Of a stretch of DNA of 64,000 nt, positions 1 through 11,604 are shown in pieces (position 1 is the first letter of the stretch; each line of letters starts with the position of its first letter). Both the position numbers and the translations under genes were made by a program. The notes below the pieces were generated by a model. That model was not told where the DNA came from and did no database searches. It saw nothing but the letters and a program-made list of their open reading frames with translations. Source of the DNA: Triglochin maritima (Eukaryota; Streptophyta; Magnoliopsida; Alismatales; Juncaginaceae); the NCBI GenBank assembly GCA_963682175.1, contig OY821788.1:17192001-17256000 (forward strand). Reading direction: 5' to 3'.

Positions 1-1273
1 ACGTCCGGCACAACATCGGACAGGTCCAAACCGTAGTCTGCACGGTCATCATGCTCCACGGGCCATGCGTCAACACGCATTGGGATCCGCGATCCCTCAG
101 GTCTGCTGCTCACCAGAGAGTAAGACAACAACACGTCACACCACGTCCAATACGGAGGTGGCGCGACCCAAGTGTCCACACTCTTCCACACGGCGGTCCC
201 TGGGCGGAACGAGCATGTACCCGCCGTCACCTCCCGGCTCACGCTCTAAGCGAGGACACGGGTTTCCGTGGACAGAGTTGATACGATCACAAGACTAGGA
301 ATTCGGTTCTGTACACAAACGGTCGACCGAAAGAGCCTAACCGGTCGACCATCCCCAATAGGTTAGGTCGACTGAAAGTGTACAATGGTCGAACTATTCT
401 GCGCGTCACATCAGTCGAAATGGTCGAACACAAGTCTGAAACCGGTCGACCGAACACGAGGTTAAAATCCGGAGTTGGTCAAAATCCACAAGACTATTCG
501 GTCGACCGACTCAAGGGTCCTGGTCCACCGAAAACTTCCAGGGTCATCCTAATAGTCTACGTCATATAATGGTCGAACGATATCTCAAAAACGGTCGAAC
601 AACATGCATATTCGTCAAGTACACTTAAGTTCCGGTCGACCCAAAAACAAGGAATGGTCGACCGAAATCCAACAGCAAGCCTCCAACTCACCAGCACATA
701 AATAACAGGTCGACCGCCACAATGGCATCGTTCGACCGATGTTGGTTAAAGTCGGGCAAAAAGGTAAAACTGGTCGACCGCCCGAAGGCACTGGTCGACC
801 GTTGGTCGAGAGCAACCTCGCACCAGCCGAGGGTTTTACGCCATTTCTCGTCGCCGGCGAGGTCTCCGATCTCCCGCGACCGACCCAAACTTCCCACCAA
901 CATGGGGAACAACAAAACCACACTAGAAGCCGGCATACCTCAAGACGAAGACGGAGCACACCGGAGTTCGCTCAACGTCGCCCGTCGACCTCCCCCTCTG
1001 ATAACGCGCGCCTCGCGTCCGTCACCTTGACTCCACGCTCCTCTCCACACGCCGGAGTCTCCTCCCCCAGCCCTGGACGTCGGAGAGAAGAAGAAGAATG
1101 AGAGGAATGGTGAGAGGAAGAGGTGAATAAGTGAAGAAGAGAGGAAGTGAGATGGTTTTCTCCTCAACCCAACACATAAACAGTAACCGCCCCCTACACC
1201 CATCACCAACACTGTTCACTCTCCCATTTCCCATGCAAAGCACCCCCACTAATCAAGGGATAGGGACTTAACA
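1..1273 (-). mobile_element. Partial LTR, chromovirus family A (copy 1)
   Basis: This is the 5' part, in element orientation, of a long terminal repeat whose other end lies left of the window. On the + strand it ends with a CA at 1273 (GGGACTTAACA), matching the ends of the copies at 1512-3105 and 3532-5643. It carries the family's GGTCGACC array (321-800) and the Arg/Thr-codon-like GC-rich stretch near 840-1080 also present in the other copies. The strand is assigned from copy 3, which is joined to a minus-strand chromovirus polyprotein. Short open frames here are not conserved between copies and are not genes. Confidence 0.85.
321..800. repeat. GGTCGACC palindrome array (family A LTR, copy 1)
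   Basis: The palindrome GGTCGACC, often extended to GGTCGACCGAA, recurs roughly every 20 to 60 bases: for example 321-330, 342-350, 443-453, about 500, 771 and 793-800. Decayed forms such as GGTCGAAC and AGTCGACC lie between them. The intervening sequence is not a simple tandem repeat, so the motif is interspersed rather than a satellite unit. Confidence 0.85.
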
Positions 1274-1511
1274 CTATTGATAGCAAACTTTTCATGTTTT
1301 TTTTGACGTTCTTTAGAAAAATTATTTGTTGTTCTTTCCATGTAATCATCTTTGCCTGTTGTCTATGAACTGATGTTCAAATGAAGTGTTTGACCCCTTC
1401 TAAAGTCTTCGAATCTATTTGCTATTCACTCCTTGGAAAACCAAAACCCTAAGATCTATGTCTAGTCAGCAAGTTTCCAACACTATGCCTTTGTTTCTCT
1501 TGGTGGGTTAG
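1274..1511 (+). other. Intron-like remnant between LTRs
   Basis: AT-rich DNA between two family A LTRs. It probably belongs to the GCS1 pseudogene intron upstream of the exon at 3178, because it continues seamlessly after the solo LTR at 1512-3105 is removed (TSD GTTAG). I see no exon in it. Confidence 0.4.
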
Positions 1512-3105
1512 TGTAACATCCCGAAACAGTGGAAATTTAAAAATTTATAATCAAGACATCAGAGACTAAACATGGGGTTTGGCAAAGGGCATCCGCCAGG
1601 TCCGCGCCATAAGAAACAGATGATTAACTCGTGGTCGAAACCACACCAACGGAGCTGTTGCTCGGTCGGTCCATCAAGCATCATCTCAGTAGGTGCCCAG
1701 CTGAGGAAAACATAGCCGGAACAGCATCGGCCCATCATACAACATAGCCGGAACAACATCGGCGCATCATACAACATCACCGGCACAACATCGGTGGTCC
1801 AACAATACGTCCGGCACAGTATCAGACGGGTCCAGACAGATGTCTGCCAGGTCATCAGGCTCCACGAGCCACAAACACCAACGCCGCCGCTATAAAAGCA
1901 CGGCAGCAACTTCCATCACCATATAAGTCGGTAGTCACCTCACACAACGACAGTCGTGTGTTCGCACAATCATCATACATTGGGATCCGCGATCCCTCAG
2001 GCTTGCTACTCTACAATGAGTCCAATCAGTCCATCATATTAGTCACGATCCATACATGGAGGTGACGCGTCCCGAACACCCACACTCTTCCACACAACGG
2101 TCCTTGGGCAGGCACGCAGAACGCGCCCACCGTCACCTCCCGGCTCACACGCAAGGCGAGGACACGGGTTTCCTTGGACAGAGTTGGCATTCAAAAAGGG
2201 AACCAGGAATTCAGTTCTATGCAAAAATGGTCGACCGAAGGAGGCAACCCGGTCGACCGTTTCCTCAAGGGAATTGGTCGACCGAAAGTCTGGATCGGTC
2301 GAACTATTTGCGCAAAACATTAGTCCCAACGGTCTCCCGAAGGTCTAAAACTGATCGACCGAAATGAGGTCAAAATCCGGAGTCTGGTCAACATCAATTC
2401 AAAACTATCGGTCCACCGAGTTAGGGGTCTCGGTCGACCAAAAACTACCAGGGCATCCTATTACTTATAAGTCATATAACGGTCGGCCGCAACAAGCATA
2501 AAATGATCCAGTACACTTAAGTTCCGGCCGACCGAACACAAGGAACCGGTCGACCGAAACACAATAGGCAGTCAAAAATACACTACATCGGTCGACCGCC
2601 CGAAGGACTCAGTCGACCGTTGGTCGTCTTCAACGTCGCGCCAGCCAAGGTTTCTTTAGGCAAACTCGCCACCGGGGAGGTCTCCGACCTCCCCCGACCG
2701 ACCGACCAACACGACCCTCTCACGAGGGAGAGCAACCAAATCACTCTAGAAGCCGGCATACCTCAAAGAAACGACGAACTCGCCGGAGCCTTGCTCGCGC
2801 ACGTCGCCTCCAGATATCACCTCGCGTGCTCGCCTCCTTGCACGACCTCCGCACGGCTCACGCTGGAGCTTCCACGTTCTCTGGTTCGCCGGAAGAAAAG
2901 GAAGAAATGAGAGTGAGAGAGAGAGAGCAAAAACAACAACTTAAACCCAACCCTCTCCTCGCGTCAACAGTAAACGACCCCCTCTCCATCACCCTACACC
3001 ACCTATTCTCCTCCATTCCCATGCAACCACTGTGCCTCTCCATCTCCCGATGCAAAGCCTTCTCCTAATCATCATTAACCCTAAGCAAGGGTTTGGGATC
3101 TAACA
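1512..3105 (-). mobile_element. Solo LTR, chromovirus family A (copy 2)
   Basis: A solo LTR reading TGTAACATCCC at the left end and GGGATCTAACA at the right end. It is flanked by an exact 5-bp target-site duplication, GTTAG (1507-1511 and 3106-3110). At 1594 bp it is about 520 bp shorter than copies 3 and 4 (2112 bp each). It is a diverged variant that lacks part of the left half and has an extra stretch around 1870-1960 with a TATAAAAG on the + strand. It contains a minisatellite of CGGCACAACATCGG-like units (about 1715-1830) and the GGTCGACC array. No internal element sequence is attached, so it arose by LTR-LTR recombination. Confidence 0.93.
2229..2620. repeat. GGTCGACC palindrome array (family A LTR, copy 2)
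   Basis: Copies of GGTCGACCG and one-base variants occur from 2229 to 2620, in the position equivalent to the array in the other family A LTRs. Confidence 0.85.
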
Positions 3106-3177
3106 GTTAGAATCTATATTTACAGTTCAGTGATTAAGATATAATTATCATCTTTGCTGATTTATGTTTATCTACAG

Positions 3178-3327
3178 ACTCTCATGTCTGGACTGGATGA
3201 TTACCCACGTGCATCACACCCAAGTGACAACGAGCACCATCTGGATTTGAGGTGTTGGATGCTACTTGCAGCAGACTTCATGCAATCAATTGTCGAGGTT
3301 GCTGGGGTTAAAGTTGGTCTAAAGGAC
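3178..3327 (+). pseudogene. GCS1: GCS1 pseudogene exon a
   Basis: A 150-bp exon preceded by a TTATCTACAG acceptor and followed by a GTATAC donor. It is open throughout and contains [15 protein letters not shown] and [15 protein letters not shown], which is the conserved GH63 core segment around the DDYPR motif. Confidence 0.9.
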
Positions 3328-3403
3328 GTATACAGAATCATGTACTCTTATCTTAGCCATTTCTTTTAAGTATGTGGTAATTTGACCCATGATCTACAAA
3401 CAG

Positions 3404-3454
3404 GGATACAGAAATGTGGTTGAGCATCATTGAAATTTTGACGTTCTTAATCAG
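3404..3454 (+). pseudogene. GCS1: GCS1 pseudogene exon b, nonsense codon
   Basis: A 51-bp exon between ACAAACAG and GTATCT. It ends with NFDVLNQ, matching the family's segment before the MH.D exon. An in-frame TGA (3431-3433) replaces the residue before NFD. Intron sequence then runs to 3531, where a family A LTR has inserted. Confidence 0.82.
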
Positions 3455-4204
3455 GTATCTCATTTTAGAATTTTATAGCTCTGCATTTGTATCTATTTCA
3501 TATTCGTTGCCTAACTTTTGGACTTAGTGCTTGTAACATCCCGAAACAGCGGAAATTTTAAATTTTAAATAATCAAGCGATTATCATCAACGGGAATGTC
3601 ACTCAATAAATCAACCGTCGGCGCACCAATAATACAACAGAGTTTGTCAAAAGACGTGATTACAACAATACAATGAAAAGACAGATAAAGTAATCACGAC
3701 GACCTCGAAGAGTCCGATTAGGATCCTGGCCCCAAAATGAGTGCGCCCGCGGTCACCACCCGACAGAACCTACTGCGGTCCTGAAACATGAATCAAACAA
3801 CGATGCCTGAGTTTCCCATTAGGAAACCCCGTATGCCAAGCTCACCTATATGCATGCAATAGTACGGCAAATGAACCTATCATACTAGTAGCATGTCATG
3901 TCACATCTGCATGCATCAAATCCCTTAATAGGGTAAACAGGACCTCAGTCCAACAACAACGACCCTCAACAGGGTCCACAAGGACATCAGTCCAGCAACA
4001 ACAACAATGGGTCTCCCTCGGAAACATACCGTAGGCACATACGGTCTTACGGATAGTACGCGACGCGTCCCCCCACACGCGACTACTCGAGCCAAAGGGA
4101 TCTGTGAGGAGCGTCCGCACTTCCACTCAAAGAACCACGTGGTACACCACCGTCGACGGAGCCGTAGCCCGGTCGGTCAACATCCCAGGATAGGTGCCCA
4201 ATCG

Positions 4205-4400
4205 GGGATCATCAATGGCACAACCTCAGCAGCATTGCCGGCCCAACATCGGTGGTACAACATACGTCCGACACAACATCGGACGACACAACCCCAAGCC
4301 GGAACATCGTCGGCACCATCATCGCCGGCAAAAACCTCGGCAGCATCTCCGACACAACATCAGCGGTACAACATACATCCGGCACGACATCGGACGGGTC
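4205..4400. repeat. CGGCACAACATCGG-type minisatellite in family A LTR
   Basis: Degenerate units built on CCGGCACAACATCGG and GGTACAACATACGTCC repeat about every 20 to 30 bp. The same block is seen at 1715-1830 (copy 2), at the very start of the window (copy 1), and as its reverse complement at about 19975-20150 (copy 4). Confidence 0.75.
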
Positions 4401-4700
4401 CAGACCGTAGTCTGCAGGGTCATAATGCTCCACAATCCATGCATCAACACGCATTGGGATCCACGATCCCTCAGGTCTGCTACTCTACAATGAGTCCAAT
4501 CAATCCATCAAAATATTCACGATCCATACATGGAGGTGACGCGTCCCGGACACCCACACTGTTCCACACGGCGGTCCCTGGGTAGGCACGCGTAAAGCGC
4601 CCACCGTCACCTTCCGACTCACGCACAAGGCGAGGACACGGGCTTCCGTGGACAGACTTGGCATGCTAAATGGAACCAGAAATTCTATTCTGCGCAAAAC

Positions 4701-5180
4701 GGTCAACCGAAGGAGGCAACCTGGTCGACCATTTCCTCAAGGGAATTGGTCGACTGAAAGTGACAGCCGGTCGACCGTTTCCTCAAGGAAAACGGTCGAC
4801 TGAAAGTGGCAACTCGGTCGACCGCTTCTACAAGGGAATCGGTCGACCGAAACGTCTGCAACGGTCGAACTATTTGCGCAAAACAAAAGTCCCAACGGTC
4901 TACCGAAGGTCTAAAACCGGTCGACCGAACAAGGTCAAAATCCGGAGTCTGGTCAACATTAATTCAAACTATCGGTCGACCGACTCAGGGGTCTCGGTAG
5001 ACCGAACTAACAAGGTCATCCTAATATTTCTACGTCATATAACGGTCGACCGCAACATGCATAATAACCAGTACACTTAAGTTCTGGTCGACCGAACACA
5101 AGGAACTGGTCGACCGAAAGACAACAGACAGACAAAATTACATACATTCGGTCGACTGCCCGAAGGCCCCAGTCGACCGT
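4701..5180. repeat. GGTCGACC palindrome array (family A LTR, copy 3)
   Basis: At least ten GGTCGACC(GAA) motifs or single-base variants, for example near 4769, 4817, 4842, 4919, 4974, 5044 and 5088. They are spaced about 25 to 75 bases apart. Confidence 0.85.
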
Positions 5181-5643
5181 TGGTCACCTTCAACCTCGCG
5201 TCAGCTGAGGTTTTTCACGGAAAACGACGCCGGAGAGGTCTCCGACCTCCCCGACCGACCAACACCACCCTCCCATGAGGGTGAGCAACAACAAACCAAA
5301 CTAAGAACCGGTATACCTCTCAAGACGACGAAGACCCGCCGGAGCCTCGCTCGCGCAACGTCGCCTCCCAAACACAACCACCCGCGCGACCGCTTCCTTG
5401 CACGTTATCCTCCGCGCGCTTCACGCCGGACTCGCCTCCTCCGCCTCTGCGCCATCGGAAAGAGTTTGGAGAAGAAGAATGGACGAGAAAGCTTTTTTTG
5501 CTTTAAAACAAAACCCAAACCCAAGGCAACACTCCCCACCATGCCCTACACTCCTAGCCCATGCCTCCCTCACCACCCATACCCTCTCACATCAACCCCA
5601 CCTAATCTCCAATAAGGCCCTAAGATGGGTGAGGGACATAACA

Positions 5644-5676
5644 ATCCACCCACCGTAAAAGGATTTCGTCCCGAAA
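5644..5676 (-). promoter_or_regulatory. Polypurine tract region of the chromovirus
   Basis: On the minus strand the stop of the polyprotein is followed by a short conserved-looking spacer (CGGGACGAAATCC) and then a purine-rich stretch GGTGGGTGGA directly abutting the LTR start at 5643. This is the expected plus-strand primer position. Confidence 0.6.
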
Positions 5677-7290
5677 TCAAAACAGCAACTCACCGAAAAG
5701 CTCCGGATACTGCATCCGAACTTCCTCCTCGATATCCCAAGTGGCCTCGCACTCACTGTAATGCTGCAACTAGACCTTCACCATCGGAATGCTCCTCCTC
5801 CTGAGCTGGTGATCCATACGATCAACGATCTCGACTGGTCTCTCCTGGAGTGACAAGTCCTGCTGGATCTCTGGTACAACAATCTCGATCACGTGAACTG
5901 GATCCGCAACATACTTCCTCCGCATCGATAGATGGAAGACGTTGTGAAGACCCGAAAACTGCGGTGGCAACGCAATGCGGTAGGAAACCTCACCAACTCG
6001 GTCGAGGATCTCAAATGGCCCAACATACCTCGGACTGAGCTTCCCCTTCTTCCCAAACCTCATCACTCCCCGAGATGGGGAGATCTTCAGGAACACATGG
6101 TCACCGACCTCAAAGCTCAACGCCCGTCTGCGTCTGTCGGCATAACTCTTCTGCCTGCTCTCTGCTGTGGCCAATCTCCCCCGGATAACATCCACCTTCT
6201 CTGCATACATCTACACGAGCTGTGGCCCCACTAACTACCTCTCACCTACATCACTCCAGCATACTGGTGATCTGCAAGGCCTCCCGTACAATGCCTCGTA
6301 CGGTGCCATCCCAATACTCGAATGGTAGTTATTGTTGTAGGCGAACTCTATCAGCGGCAGGTGCTCATCCCAGTGTCCTGACCAATCCGGTGTGCTTGCC
6401 CTCAGCATATCGTCCAGGGTCTGGATCGTCCTCTCTGACTGGCTATCTGTCTGCGGGTGAAACGCTGTACTGAAACTCAGTCGTGTCCCCAAAGCCTGCT
6501 GCAGACTCCCCCAAAACCTGTACGTAAATCTGGGATCTCGATCAGAGATGATGCTCACTGGTACTCTGTGTAGCCTGACTATCTCCTCCACGTACAACTT
6601 AGCTAGACCCTCCAGAGGCAATGTGGTCCTGATCGCTAAGAAGTGCGCCGACTTGGTCAGTCGATCGACTATCACCGAAATTGCGTCGTGGAACCTCCTC
6701 GTCTTTGGCAGCCCCGTGACAAAATCCATCGTCACGTGCTCCCACTTCCACTCAGGAAGCTCAAAACACTGCATCGGTCCCGCTGGTCGCTGATGCTTAA
6801 TCTTCACCTGCTGACAGACTAAGCACCGTTCCACGAACTCCACAATATCTCTCTTCTTGCCCTTCCACCAGAAGTTCCGCTGCAGGTCCTTATACATCTT
6901 CGTACTCCCTTGGTGGATGGTATATCTCGCTTGGTGTGCCTCCTCCATGATGTCATCTCTCAGGCCATCAACCTTCGACACCCAAATCTGACTACTGACC
7001 TCAGACCACCATCAACCCCCACACTGAAGTCTGATCCATCTCTGGCAGCCAACTGTAATAGACCAGCTAACTCCTCATCACCATGCTGAGCCTACACAAC
7101 ACGTGAGACGGTCTGCAGCTCTATCCTCAGCCCAGCAATCACTGCTCCCTCAGAGGCCTCGGTGAACGGCCTCCACTCTGACAATGTCTCTAGTAGCCTC
7201 CACTCCTTAATGCACAAGCTCGCAATTGACACCTCAACATTCCTGCTTAGTGCATCTGCGACCGAATTCGCCTTCCCCGGATGATAGGAA
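5677..7290 (-). pseudogene. Chromovirus (Ty3/gypsy, Tekay/Del-like) pol fragment: RNase H end, integrase, chromodomain
   Basis: A minus-strand polyprotein remnant starting abruptly in the RNase H tail (YHPGKANSVADALSRN, about 7282-7230). It then has the integrase zinc-finger region ([16 protein letters not shown]), the integrase core with the D,D,E signature segments [15 protein letters not shown] and [14 protein letters not shown], the GPY/F region (LSPRYVGPFEIL) and a C-terminal chromodomain-like segment (EATWDIEEEV). In-frame stops occur after the integrase core (about 6233 and 6210) and before the chromodomain (about 5770). Protease, reverse transcriptase, gag and the 5' LTR are absent. 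The left end joins the family A LTR correctly. The right end is fused to a copia fragment at about 7290. Confidence 0.9.
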
Positions 7291-8012
7291 TGTGTTGTGG
7301 GGGACAACTGGTTTTTGGATTTTTTATGATTTATTTTCGATTTTTTATTATAAAATTTACAGTTGTGCAGCCGCACAGGGTTGCATATGCGACTTCAAAA
7401 CATGGACTGCACTCAAACCATTTCACAATTTGTCTGCGTCATTCACCTAAATTCTGTTTCAGCACTTGAACGTGAGACTATATTCTGTTTCTTGCTCCTC
7501 AAAGTCACAAGATTACCATTAACATATGTGTAGAAACCTGATGTGGATTTGCGATCCCCTCTGTCACCGGCATAACCAGAATCTGAATATGTTGCAACAT
7601 CTAGATGGCCACAGTTCCTGTAAACAAGTCGTTTTCCAGGAACTCCCTTAACATATGCCAGAACCGTTAGTGCACCCTGCCAATGAACCTCTCGTGGTCC
7701 ATGCATAAACTGACTCAAAAGACCCACAACATAGAAGATATCAGTTGGAGTGACGGTGAGATATATATGTTTAGAAACGAGCCGTCTATATTGTCTTGGA
7801 TCATGGAGAGACGGTGAAGATATCTCCCAAAAGGCAGTGACTTTTCGACGGATTTACTTTCCGGCTTGCAACCTAGAAGCCCAATTTCCTCAAGTAGATC
7901 GAGAACATACTTCCTTAGCGAGAGAGTCATATTACCCTTGACATATGCGAAATCAATACCAAGGAAATATTTAGGTCTTCCCATATCTCTCATGGCAAAG
8001 TGCTTCATCAGA
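7291..8012 (-). pseudogene. Ty1/copia fragment: end of reverse transcriptase and RNase H
   Basis: Minus-strand copia sequence. KHFAMRDMGRPKYFLGIDF and the following segment are the C-terminal RT region. QFMHGPREVHWQGALTVLAYVKG, YSDSGYAGDRGDRKSTSG and KKQNIVSRSSAETEF are RNase H motifs; the last is the catalytic SSAE(A/T)E segment. A frameshift splits the two parts near 7720. The left 100 bases (7291-7390) are AT-rich filler without a recognisable frame. The fragment is cut at its right end by the LINE at 8013. The matching 5' end of the same element probably lies at 12399-12831. Confidence 0.85.
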
Positions 8013-9707
8013 TGTTCATTTCTGATTATGTACCTATTTACCTTGACACTAAGTCTCCTAATTGGGGTCTTGTTCCTTTTCGTTTTGAAAAAATGTGGTT
8101 TGGAAAAAGTGTCCTTATTAAAAAAATTGAGGGATGGTGGAAAATGGTTCCCCTGAAGAAGAATAAAATCCTGACCTTAACCTTGAAGTTAAAAGACGGT
8201 AAATCTCAGATAAGAATTTGGAACAAAAAATATTTCGGGAATGTTAATGCCAATAAGGATAATATCCTTAAGGAGCTCCACTTTCTAGATGTTTTGGAGG
8301 AGGAACCACTTTCTGAAGATCAAAAGATTAGTCATGGGAAACTAAAAATTGAGAGGGAACAATTTCTGAAAAGTGAAGATTTTTTTTGGAAACAACTATC
8401 TTGAGTTAAGTGGTTAAAAGGAGACAAAAGCACAATTTTTTCCATGCAAATGCAAATGGGCGCAAATGTTTCAATAACATTCGTAAATTACAAACTCACT
8501 CTGGGTTTGTGACGGATATAGAGGGTCTTTGCCAAGAGATGATAGGTTTTTTCAAAAAACTCTTTAAAAAAAGGTCTGAACCTTTCCCGTGGGCTACTAG
8601 CGTTAATTTCAAATCTCTTACCGAGAAGGATAATTTGACTCTCGAAGCTGAAATAACACAACAGGAAATCAGGGAAGTTTTTAGAATGCGACCGGATGGT
8701 GCCCCTAAACCTGATGGCTTTCCTATTATGTTTTACCAAAAGTGTTGGGAAATTGTGGCCCCAGAGTTTGATGGTTTTATCAAGGATTGCTTTGATGGTC
8801 TTGATCTTTCCCCAGTTAAATCAACCTTCATCTCCCTAATTCCAAAATCAGCCCGGGCGATTAGCATGAACGACTTTAGACCAATTAGCCTCCTTAATTG
8901 TTTTCTTAAAATCTCTATCAAGATACTATCGGTAAGGCTCCAGTCAGTGTTGCCCAAACTATCTTCATGCTACCAATCTACTTTTGTTAAAGATAGACTA
9001 ATTTCTGATGGTTTCGTAGTTGTTGAAGAAGTTGTGGAAACTAGATCTCGATCTAAAAAACCCGGTTTAGTGCTTAAATTGGATCTAGCAAAAGCATATC
9101 ATTGTGTTGATTTGGAGGTTCTTAACAAAGTGATGCAACTTATGAACTTTGGAAATAAATGGCGGGGATGGATTAATGCTATTATATCTAAAGCCAAATT
9201 CTTAATCCGAGCAAATGGTCCACCTTGTGGTTTTTCAAGAGTCGAAGAGGGATTAGACAAGGGGACCCCATTTCTCCACTACTTTTCACCTTTTTAGGAG
9301 AAATCCTTTGGGGAATGGTAGATGTCCTCAAACAACATAACATGTTAGAAGGTTTTAAGGCGGGTAGAACCGGGAAGGAAGTCCACTTCCTTCAATATAC
9401 GGATCATACTTTATTATTTTGTAATCGGGAAAAGGAACCATTCATAACTTTATTTTGCCTAATTACGATCTTTGAGTGGGTGTCAGGACTATCTGTTAAT
9501 TGGAATAAATCCTCTGTGATAGGTATAAATATGGGGAGAGGAAATTTCCGACTAAGCAAACATGTTTGTGTTCAAAGTTGAGACTTTCCCATGTAAATAT
9601 CTAGGACTACCTTTGTCACCCACGAAAATTCGCAAAGAAGATTGGGACCCGATTTTGGAAAAGAATGGACCTTAGACGTGCAGGCTGGAAAGGAAGATTT
9701 TTGTCTT

Positions 9708-9728
9708 GGGGGGGGGGGGGGGGGGGGG
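9708..9728 (+). repeat. Run of 21 G in LINE
   Basis: An uninterrupted G tract in the post-RT part of the LINE, at a position where the protein context (LSWGGRL) predicts only a short GG-A-GG type sequence. It is probably an expansion by slippage or an assembly length error. Confidence 0.9.
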
Positions 9729-10405
9729 TAGATTGACATTAATCCAATCTGTTTTGACTAATTTGCCTATATATTTTATGTCAATCTTTTGATTCCAACA
9801 AGCGTGGCAAAGAAAATAAGTAGGCTACAAAGGAACTTCCTCTGGAAAAGAGGAAAATGTAAGAAAAACACAGGCTATCCTCTTGTCTCATGGAAAATTG
9901 TGTGCCAATCAAAATCGAGAGGAGGCCTAGGTATTCGAGATATTAAGTCTTTTAACCGAGCTTTGTTGGGTAAATGGGTTTGGAGATTGTCAGGTCCGCC
10001 TGACCCAGATCCACCTTTATGGAAATATTTAATCCGTGATAAATACTACCGTTGCTCTTCTGAATGGTTTCCTACTCACATCAAAACTATTAAAGGTCTA
10101 TGTAATGGTATTCTTGAAGGGGAGGGGGTGTTACAGTTGGGAATGAGGTGTGGGTTGGGAAATGAGAAGGTTATTAGGTTCTGTAGAGATAGGTGGGTTG
10201 GCCAGTCTTCACTTATGGCGACGTTTCCCCTACTCTACAGAATATCAGTGGATAAGGAGGCGTGGGTTGCTGATTTATTGTCATGGCAAGATTCACCATC
10301 TTGAAACTTAGTCTTCTCCCGGTCCCTCACGGATCGAGAATCTTCTCAATTTTGCTCTCTTTTGAGTTTGTCAAATTCATTTTCTTTCTCCATTACTAGA
10401 GTAGA

Positions 10406-11604
10406 TCATGCATTGCATACATTGCATCATATGTCTTTCATTTAGATTAATTCCATATCAATAAATACTACTATGGTGTGTGTTTAGTCTTATTTACAGA
10501 ATACAGTGACCTGAATGCAAATTACCCATATCCCGAGCATAAATGCGTGCAAGAGACTCATTTCGGTCATAAAGACCAAGTTCAAGATTATCGGGATTCA
10601 AATTAAAATCCATCCAAGCATCAAAGCATTCAAAGACCTAATTACAAAAAGGTCAAGGACTTAAGCACAAAAGTAGTCAACGTCTTAATTGCAAAAAGCA
10701 GAGGACCCGACTGCAAATTAAAGTACCAAAATATTATTTTGGAGAAGTTCTAAAGAAAAATCAATTTGGATCTCCAAATATATGAAAAAATAAATTCGGA
10801 GCTCAAAAGAAAGGAAAGAAATCAATCCAGACGCGCAAAGGACATTTAAATCATACCATAAACACACAGGAAAAATCCGGATCGAATCTAAGCCAAAAAG
10901 GTGGCAATTCCGCCGCACCCCATGTACAAAATGCGGCAGATTAGCCGCACAAAAGTCAATCCGTGCGCTCAAATTTTTTCCAATGCTGTATTGACGCGTG
11001 TACTTTCCTATTTTATACTTGGGTCCCTTGTATCGGCTATAAATAGCCCCAAAAACGATGTTGTAAACCCCTTCGTTTTTATTCCATGCTTTAGTAATAA
11101 AATTCTGTTGGTTTATTTTGTGTTTTTAGTTTTCTTTTGTAGTTTCTCTAGGACCCCTTCTCCTTCCCTCCATCCATGAGTTTCTAACTCTCTCCAAAGG
11201 GTGGGGGTGATGGATTGAGGTTGATGAGAAGAAGAATGATGTTATTATTTTAATTTCGTGTTAGTATATTTTGATTACTTGAGTTTATGTTGAATCATTT
11301 ATCATGTAATGATTTATAACTAATGTGATTTATTATAAGTTTCAGATTTCTCTAAACAAAACCCTACATCTAAACCTCCACCCGCTGGACTCTCATCCAT
11401 ATTTGTTTTCTTTTTAGTTTTTTTTGTTGTTCTTGCTTTAGAAAATTAAAAACCAAAAATCTCAAACCAAACTTATTTCTCTCTCTTTCTTTCTTCAATC
11501 GAAAATCACAAAAATAACAATATCTCTCCCTCCTTGTGTTCGACTCGTACTTGTCGCGTCTTCATTGACACCGTGCACTTGCGTTATAAATTAAATTCCC
11601 ATCA
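10406..11604 (+). mobile_element. Solo LTR (probably Ty3/gypsy) nested in the LINE
   Basis: A 1199-bp insertion in the LINE flanked by an exact 5-bp duplication GTAGA (10401-10405 and 11605-11609). The LINE frame resumes across it (SFSITRVD before and after). It has an LTR-like TATA box with downstream sequence (TATAAATAG, 11038-11046) and an end (GTGCACTTGCGTTATAAATT..CCCATCA) resembling those of large plant gypsy LTRs of the Tat/Athila group. The left end reads TCATGC instead of the canonical TG. No internal region is present. Family assignment is tentative; the insertion itself is well supported. Confidence 0.8.
11038..11046 (+). promoter_or_regulatory. TATA box of nested LTR
   Basis: TATAAATAG in the right half of the 10406-11604 LTR. 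It is the best candidate core promoter and supports the plus orientation. Confidence 0.5.

Larger units (their letters stand above)
3532..5643 (-). mobile_element. 3' LTR, chromovirus family A (copy 3), attached to its element
   Basis: A 2112-bp LTR, the same length as copy 4. On the minus strand it starts TGTTATGTCCC at 5643 and ends GATGTTACA at 3532. The adjoining sequence on the right is the C-terminal end of a minus-strand chromovirus polyprotein followed by a purine-rich tract, the normal order internal region - PPT - 3' LTR. This fixes the family as Ty3/gypsy chromovirus and its orientation as minus. It carries a CGGCACAACATCGG-type minisatellite (about 4205-4400) and a GGTCGACC array (4701-5180). 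Left flank is GTGCT (3527-3531). The matching right TSD and the 5' LTR are missing. Confidence 0.92.

Noticed and set aside
51..959. Small open frames at the window start (for example 51-281, 615-959, 739-1101)
   Set aside because: They lie inside an LTR and are not preserved in the three sister copies.
321..5180. GGTCGACC arrays as a possible CRISPR-like array
   Set aside because: The repeat is only about 8 to 11 bp, the spacing is irregular, the sequence is plant nuclear and there are no associated genes.
5398..5658. Plus-strand frame of 86 codons at the family A LTR edge
   Set aside because: It falls inside the LTR and on the strand opposite to the element. No similarity recognised.
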